Origin: Candidatus Sericytochromatia bacterium
GTDB taxonomy: Bacteria > Cyanobacteriota > Sericytochromatia > UBA7694
Assembly (NCBI GenBank): GCA_018780035.1
Contig: JADMKE010000021.1
Coordinates: 91,844 to 155,843, forward strand
Direction of reading: 5' to 3'
Length of the DNA stretch: 64,000 bases
Positions 60,320 to 64,000 of the stretch are shown here, one piece after another. Positions within the stretch are counted from its first letter, which is position 1, and each line of letters begins with the position of its first letter. The translations under genes and the position numbers were made by a program. The notes under the pieces are model-generated. The model saw only the letters and a program-made list of their open reading frames with translations. It searched no databases and was not told the origin of the DNA.

Positions 60320-61656
60320 CTGCCCGCTCCATAGGGGGAATAGGGCTGACCTTTGCCTTGGGTCGCAGATTGGGTTGCAGGCTGGGTGCCGGGTTGATTC
60401 GCAGGCTGGGTACCCGGTTGGGATCCGGGTTGAGTTCCAGATTGGGTTTGAGCCGTGCCCACAGGCGCGCTAACAGCCCCCGTGGTGCTCGATCCTGAAT
60501 TTTGAGCACCTTTGGCATTGGCTGCCGTGGCGTATTCAGGAAAAAGATGGGCCGGAAAGGCTGCAGAATTTAAATCGACAGCTGAACCATCGGGCATTTT
60601 GAGCGGCACCGTCGCCGGGGCTGGAATGAGTTCATTGTCTCGGGTCACCATCACAGCCTGATTGGTCTCAGTGTCCTGTTTCCAGCCCTTGAGTTCGCTC
60701 GGTTTATAGGTCAAGATGCTGCCATCTTCATAGGTCACCACCACGACCCCCTGATCGGGATAATAGACCTTGCTCTTGGCTTTTTGTTTGCGGTAATCGT
60801 AGGTCTGCCCCTCGGGTTTAAAATCACTGCCCAGATCGGGAATTTGCACCGCCTGGGTCGATTTTGCGTCTTGTTTTTGCTGCAAATCTTGCACCATGTC
60901 TTGGGGCAATTGGCTGTTGATATCTTTTTCGTCGTGGATTTTTTTGCCGGCTTTGCGGGCCGCCTCTTTCATCGGGTCGAATATTTCTTGGGTGGCGTGG
61001 TTAAGCTTGCCAAAGACTCCCCCAATCAATTGCTGGGGCAAACCCGAAGCCAAAAGCACACTCAGGCCCACAAACGCAGCGGCGAGGGCGCCCACTTGAC
61101 GGTTGAGTGGATTGCCACCCCCCGGATGTTTTTTATCCGGGAGTTTAAACAGCAAATGGGCCACGGTCTCTTTGGCAAACATATACTGGGGGTCGAGGCG
61201 CAGGGCGGTTTCGAGTTCGGACTCGGCAAAGCTCATCCAATTTTTTTCGGCATAGGCAATGGCCAAATGCACCCGATACAGGGGCCGGTGGGGATAGAGC
61301 ATGGAAATTTCTTTAAAGTAGCGCAGCGCCATTTCAATTTGGTGCTGGCGAAAGGCTTTGACAGCCTCTTTAAACAGGCCATCGACCTGGTTGCTAATCG
61401 GCAGATTCTTGCGGCCGAGTTGACGCAGGTCATAATGGCTGCGCTGAATCGGATCGTTGAGCACTTCGTAAGCCTGGGTCAGACCCAGCATTTTTTCAGC
61501 CGAACGCACGCGCTCTTTTTGGTCGGGGTGATTGAGGTTTAAATCTGAAGATTGATGCTCAAAAGCCTCAACCACCTGAATGCTTGAAGCTTCGGGTGTG
61601 AGACCCATTAATTCGTAATAATCGTTTTCGGCATAATAGCTCTGCTCAAATCGCAT
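60316..61656 (-). CDS. Membrane J-domain protein with TPR-like region
   Basis: 446 residues. Residues 11-80 are a J domain (DYYELMGLTPEAS, HPD at 43-45, NDPIQRSHYDLRQLG). Residues 95-170 look like TPR helices. A membrane helix is at about 188-207. The outside part ends in a Gln/Pro/Gly/Thr-rich repeat (PGTQPANQPGTQP), preceded by VVVVTYEDGSILTYKPSELKGW. The HPD implies stimulation of an Hsp70. It is the first gene of the prepilin operon, GGGAGGC precedes the ATG, and TATAAT lies upstream. A chaperone role in pilin export or assembly is inferred. Confidence 0.82.
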   Translation of the reverse strand: MRFEQSYYAENDYYELMGLTPEASSIQVVEAFEHQSSDLNLNHPDQKERVRSAEKMLGLTQAYEVLNDPIQRSHYDLRQLGRKNLPISNQVDGLFKEAVKAFRQHQIEMALRYFKEISMLYPHRPLYRVHLAIAYAEKNWMSFAESELETALRLDPQYMFAKETVAHLLFKLPDKKHPGGGNPLNRQVGALAAAFVGLSVLLASGLPQQLIGGVFGKLNHATQEIFDPMKEAARKAGKKIHDEKDINSQLPQDMVQDLQQKQDAKSTQAVQIPDLGSDFKPEGQTYDYRKQKAKSKVYYPDQGVVVVTYEDGSILTYKPSELKGWKQDTETNQAVMVTRDNELIPAPATVPLKMPDGSAVDLNSAAFPAHLFPEYATAANAKGAQNSGSSTTGAVSAPVGTAQTQSGTQPGSQPGTQPANQPGTQPATQSATQGKGQPYSPYGAGR

Positions 61657-61680
61657 GGGCGCCTCCCATATCTCATTATT

Positions 61681-61686
61681 ATTATA
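61681..61686 (-). promoter_or_regulatory. -10 box of the J-domain/prepilin operon
   Basis: On the minus strand TATAAT, about 25 bases before the J-domain gene start. The nearest TTG-type -35 is only 13 bases away, so the -35 is undefined. Confidence 0.4.
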
Positions 61687-61755
61687 GGCGATGGGAAGGG
61701 GGCAATGTGTTCAGCCAGTTTAAGAAAAAGCTAAGGATAAATCAAGATTACCTTA

Positions 61756-62244
61756 TCAGACATAGACTTCCCATTTGAGCGCCAAGCGTCCCTGTTCGTC
61801 TCGAATCGCCTCAAACTTCAAGGCCTGATTCAAAAAACGCAGAACCAAAGCACGGTTTTTGAGCAAATAGACGCTGTTGAGAGGTTGGCGCAGCAATTCC
61901 TGCAATTCGAGCTGCTCTTCGCGCTCAAAGCCGAGAATACTTTCACGGGGGTCGGCCGGCTCGGATATCAAGAGGTTCACACCGACATTCAAGGTAATCG
62001 GAGACTGGGCGCCCTGCTTGCCCAATTGTTTGGTGTGAATCCCCAATAAAACTTCGCTGTCGGTGCGATCGAGCAGACGCAGACGCACAGTGACTTTGTC
62101 GGAAAAGAGCAGGGGATCGGGCGTGTGTTCACGTTTAAAGCCCGTGGCAATTTTGCCCACCAGCGGGGAGAGAATATCGTGTTGCAGGTGCGTCAGAAAA
62201 TTGGGATGGGTCATTGAAGGGGACTGCGTCTTCCTTTCGTACAT
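61756..62244 (-). CDS. Hypothetical protein, 152-162 residues
   Basis: No family is recognised. The sequence is of mixed alpha/beta type: KVTVRLRLLDRTDSEVLLGIHTKQ and a Leu-rich C-terminal half (RPLNSVYLLKNRALVLRFLNQ). No signal peptide. The start is unclear: ATG 62244 follows a plausible -10 (TACAAT, 62279-62274), giving a short leader, but no good ribosome site; ATG 62214 is preceded by a rather distant AGGAAG. Divergent from the cysteine-cluster gene. Confidence 0.6.
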   Translation of the reverse strand: MYERKTQSPSMTHPNFLTHLQHDILSPLVGKIATGFKREHTPDPLLFSDKVTVRLRLLDRTDSEVLLGIHTKQLGKQGAQSPITLNVGVNLLISEPADPRESILGFEREEQLELQELLRQPLNSVYLLKNRALVLRFLNQALKFEAIRDEQGRLALKWEVYV

Positions 62245-62273
62245 CTCTTGAAGTCTTCGTACATCTTGATGTC
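62237..62273. repeat. Imperfect direct repeat in the leader region
   Basis: TTCGTACATCTCTTGA and TTCGTACATCTTGATG repeat about 20 bases apart between the divergent genes. It may be a regulator site. Confidence 0.4.
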
Positions 62274-62343
62274 ATTGTAATACAACTGAGCAGTCAGAGC
62301 CATCGGGCTTGAGGCTTTCCTGCGAATCCGCTAAGCTGAAGCC

Positions 62344-62919
62344 ATGTTTAAGACCGTTTTTTTTGGCAAACCGCTTTTGTTTGGCTGCAATTTATGCGGG
62401 GAATGCTGCCGCCAAATGCAGGTGCCCCTCAGCCATTTTGACCTGGCCCGTTTGGCCGAGGCCTTTCCTGAGCAGCCGCTGCTCAATTGGGTGCGACTGG
62501 CTCCGATCGAAGCCGAAGACCCCGACGCCGTGCGTTTGGAACAGAGTTGGCGCCAACTCTGTTTGCGCAATCGCGGCCCTGAAGAAGGCTGCGTCTTTCT
62601 CAAAGACAATAGCTGCAGCGTTTATCCACATCGCCCCAGTGCCTGCCGCACCTGGCCCTTGGATCTCAACGCCAAAGGCCAATTGGAGGTCTCTCCGGCC
62701 CACCACCTGCTCTACACCACAGCCTGCGACAAAACCCCTTTCAAAGAGACCCGGCCGATTAAACGCGCCCTGGGAGAAAATGCCGAAGAGTTTAAGGCCT
62801 ATCGCCGTTTGCTCAAGCAATGGAATGCCCTCAGCAATGACAAACCCGAGAAACAGCATTTTGAGGCTTTTTGGGCCTTTCTCAAACCCTTTACCCGCCC
62901 ACAACCCGAATTGCTCTAA
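62344..62919 (+). CDS. YkgJ-family cysteine-cluster protein
   Basis: 191 residues. The CxxCxxCC cluster (C15, C18, C21, C22 in FGCNLCGECC) and a second part EGCVFLKDNSCSVYPHRPSACRTWP are the signature of the zinc- or iron-chelating family PF03692. The protein is soluble and of unknown partner. It binds a metal or cluster. It is convergent with the lipoprotein gene at 62936. Confidence 0.87.
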   Translation: MFKTVFFGKPLLFGCNLCGECCRQMQVPLSHFDLARLAEAFPEQPLLNWVRLAPIEAEDPDAVRLEQSWRQLCLRNRGPEEGCVFLKDNSCSVYPHRPSACRTWPLDLNAKGQLEVSPAHHLLYTTACDKTPFKETRPIKRALGENAEEFKAYRRLLKQWNALSNDKPEKQHFEAFWAFLKPFTRPQPELL

Positions 62920-62935
62920 AAACAATCGCGCGGAA

Positions 62936-63391
62936 TTAAGGCGAGGCCGTGGCTTTTGTACGGCTGATCAAGACCTGAAAGGTTCGCTCGGTCGTGACCG
63001 CTGGGGTTTCTGGCAAGCGCGGCATTTGGTAAAAAGTCAGCGCAAGCTCGCCCACTTTGAGCGCCTTAAATTCAAAAACTGTGTGAGGCAGATAACCTGG
63101 GGGATAGCGGTTTTCAGGGTATTCTGAGCGCCCAGGTCGCTCCCGCAGCAATTCCAGCGTGGTTGTGTCAAATTCTTTTACGGCCCAGCGATACTGGCTC
63201 GCACTGCCCAGGCTGGGCAAAACAATTTCAAAAGAATCACCCACCGCCGGATAATAGCGGGTCTGTTCAAGTGTGACCGGCTCGGTCTTTAAAAAGAGCA
63301 AATCAGGCTGACGGCAGGCGCTCGGCAATAGTGTCAAACAAAGCAACAGAAAGAAACGGAGCAGAGGCCTTGGGTTCAGCAATGGCATCAA
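62936..63391 (-). CDS. Chagasin-like (I42) protease-inhibitor lipoprotein
   Basis: 151 residues. Signal peptide ending in PSAC (C26). The mature part follows the I42 fold: VGDSFEIVLPSLGSASQYRWAV at the NPTTGY-like loop position, then FKALKVGELALTFYQMPRLPE and a final RTFQVLI strand. Chagasin-type proteins inhibit papain-family proteases; a C39 cysteine peptidase lipoprotein is encoded elsewhere in the window. The stop codon of the flavin reductase gene ends one base before this start. Assignment is tentative because the three inhibitor loops are not exact. Confidence 0.65.
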   Translation of the reverse strand: MMPLLNPRPLLRFFLLLCLTLLPSACRQPDLLFLKTEPVTLEQTRYYPAVGDSFEIVLPSLGSASQYRWAVKEFDTTTLELLRERPGRSEYPENRYPPGYLPHTVFEFKALKVGELALTFYQMPRLPETPAVTTERTFQVLISRTKATASP

Positions 63392-64000
63392 TCAGGCCCG
63401 ATCTGGCCGGGGATAGCTGAAGCGCTCACTTGTGCGGCACCAGTCTTCTCCGCCCATGCGTCCGACAGCTTTTAAAAGGGCCGGGTCAACCGCCCCAGCA
63501 GCATCAAGCACCGCTTCGTCGATGTGCAAAAGTAAAATTTTGCCCACAACCAAATTGCCAGCCCCGCCTTCGCTGCCATAATTGCGAATCTCCACCAATT
63601 CACATTCCATATTCACAGGCGACTCTTGCACCAAATTGCCACGAATCCGCTCCGCAGGCAGAGGCGTGAGCCCGGCATAGGCAAATTCACTTTCGCCATA
63701 AGGCAGAGGAGCTGAGGCCTGGTTGACCCGCTCAGCAATCGCCTCGGTGACGGTGGCCACCACAAATTGGGGATGCACTTCGAGATTGCGCAGGGTGTCT
63801 TTTTTCTGGCCTGTGCGGCCGGCCAATTGAGGGCAAAAAGCCAGATAAGGCGGGTTGCAGGAGATCAGGGTATAAAACGAAAAAGGCGCCAGATTGGGCT
63901 GCCCTTCGGCATTGAGGGTCGAAGCCAGGGCAATCGGCCGGGGCTGGATGATCTCGGTTAAACGCCGGTAGATCTCCTGCCAGGGTTTGTCAGACGTGTC
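63392..64000 (-). CDS. Flavin reductase-like FMN-binding protein (5' end beyond the window)
   Basis: The reading frame is open from the window edge to the stop at 63392, giving at least 203 residues. The typical flavin-reductase signatures are there: RPIALASTLNAEGQPNLAPF, SFYTLISCNPPYLAF, GRTGQKKDTLRNL and a VEIRNYG strand. A TTG within the frame at 63826 is not the start. The family (PF01613) binds FMN and reduces it or acts as a partner of monooxygenases. It appears to be in one operon with the chagasin-like lipoprotein. Confidence 0.85.
   Translation of the reverse strand, partial: DTSDKPWQEIYRRLTEIIQPRPIALASTLNAEGQPNLAPFSFYTLISCNPPYLAFCPQLAGRTGQKKDTLRNLEVHPQFVVATVTEAIAERVNQASAPLPYGESEFAYAGLTPLPAERIRGNLVQESPVNMECELVEIRNYGSEGGAGNLVVGKILLLHIDEAVLDAAGAVDPALLKAVGRMGGEDWCRTSERFSYPRPDRA

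Noticed and set aside
62309-63127. Long plus-strand reading frame of about 270 codons
   Set aside because: It overlaps the YkgJ-family gene in another frame, has Arg/Pro/Ser-rich low-quality sequence and no homology.
63392-63826. Short 144-residue flavin reductase starting at 63826
   Set aside because: The codon there is TTG inside an open frame that continues with family-typical sequence to the window edge.

Overview
The window looks like a dense, conventional bacterial chromosome segment: about 56 protein genes, short intergenic gaps (none above about 230 bases), and no rRNA, complete tRNA, CRISPR array, insertion sequence or phage module that I could see. The cell is diderm: one predicted outer-membrane beta-barrel, about ten lipoproteins with recognisable lipoboxes, secreted proteases and type IV pilin-like proteins. 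I cannot fix the lineage. The mix (DAB inorganic-carbon pump, lipoprotein-rich secretome, AmmeMemoRadiSam enzyme, prepilin cluster) is compatible with an uncultured-type environmental bacterium, possibly of a non-photosynthetic cyanobacteria-related phylum, but that is only a guess.

Layout. 0-8.5 kb: membrane aminopeptidase, a coiled-coil lipoprotein, two SUMF1-fold proteins flanking the radical SAM enzyme AmrS, a DCC thiol oxidoreductase and a pirin. 8.5-17.6 kb (minus strand): an inorganic-carbon locus with beta-carbonic anhydrase, outer-membrane barrel, DabB, DabA, a cysteine-free ArsR-family regulator and a SulP transporter. 17.7-19.9 kb: an OmpR-type response regulator and histidine kinase, divergent from sulP. 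20-27.6 kb: PLD-like lipoprotein, alpha/beta hydrolase, TraB protein, several lipoproteins, a C39 peptidase and a duplicated Spy/CpxP-like lipoprotein. 27.6-33.3 kb: small membrane protein, saccharopine-dehydrogenase-like enzyme, lipoprotein, matrixin-like protease, second PLD-like protein. 33.3-36.8 kb (minus): monoamine-oxidase-like flavoenzyme, GNAT protein, DUF948 and YtxH proteins. 37-46 kb: hemolysin III, lipid kinase, third PLD-like protein, a NagB/PIG-L fusion, a collagen-like-tailed small protein, MscS channel and P5C dehydrogenase. 46-52 kb: glycine-zipper-like protein, S8 protease, glycosyltransferase-like protein, CBS protein, methyltransferase. 52-61.7 kb (minus): two lipoproteins, an HTH protein and a J-domain/prepilin operon. 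61.7-64 kb: small proteins and a flavin reductase running off the window end.

How it fits together. The strongest system is the carbon locus. The arsR-dabA-dabB promoter and the carbonic anhydrase promoter share an almost identical 23-base block in which a GAATATTC palindrome fills the -35/-10 spacer, so the ArsR protein probably controls both transcription units although they are 6.6 kb apart. A second regulatory theme is helically phased direct repeats: CTGARAG repeats in front of the two-component system and GTAAA repeats, resembling CpxR boxes, in front of the Spy-like lipoprotein. Other unusual signals are a promoter embedded in a terminator hairpin that would give a leaderless mRNA, a hairpin with the form of a tRNA acceptor/T-arm minihelix, and an apparently orphan terminator. 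All promoter, operator and terminator calls come from reading the sequence by eye and are unverified.
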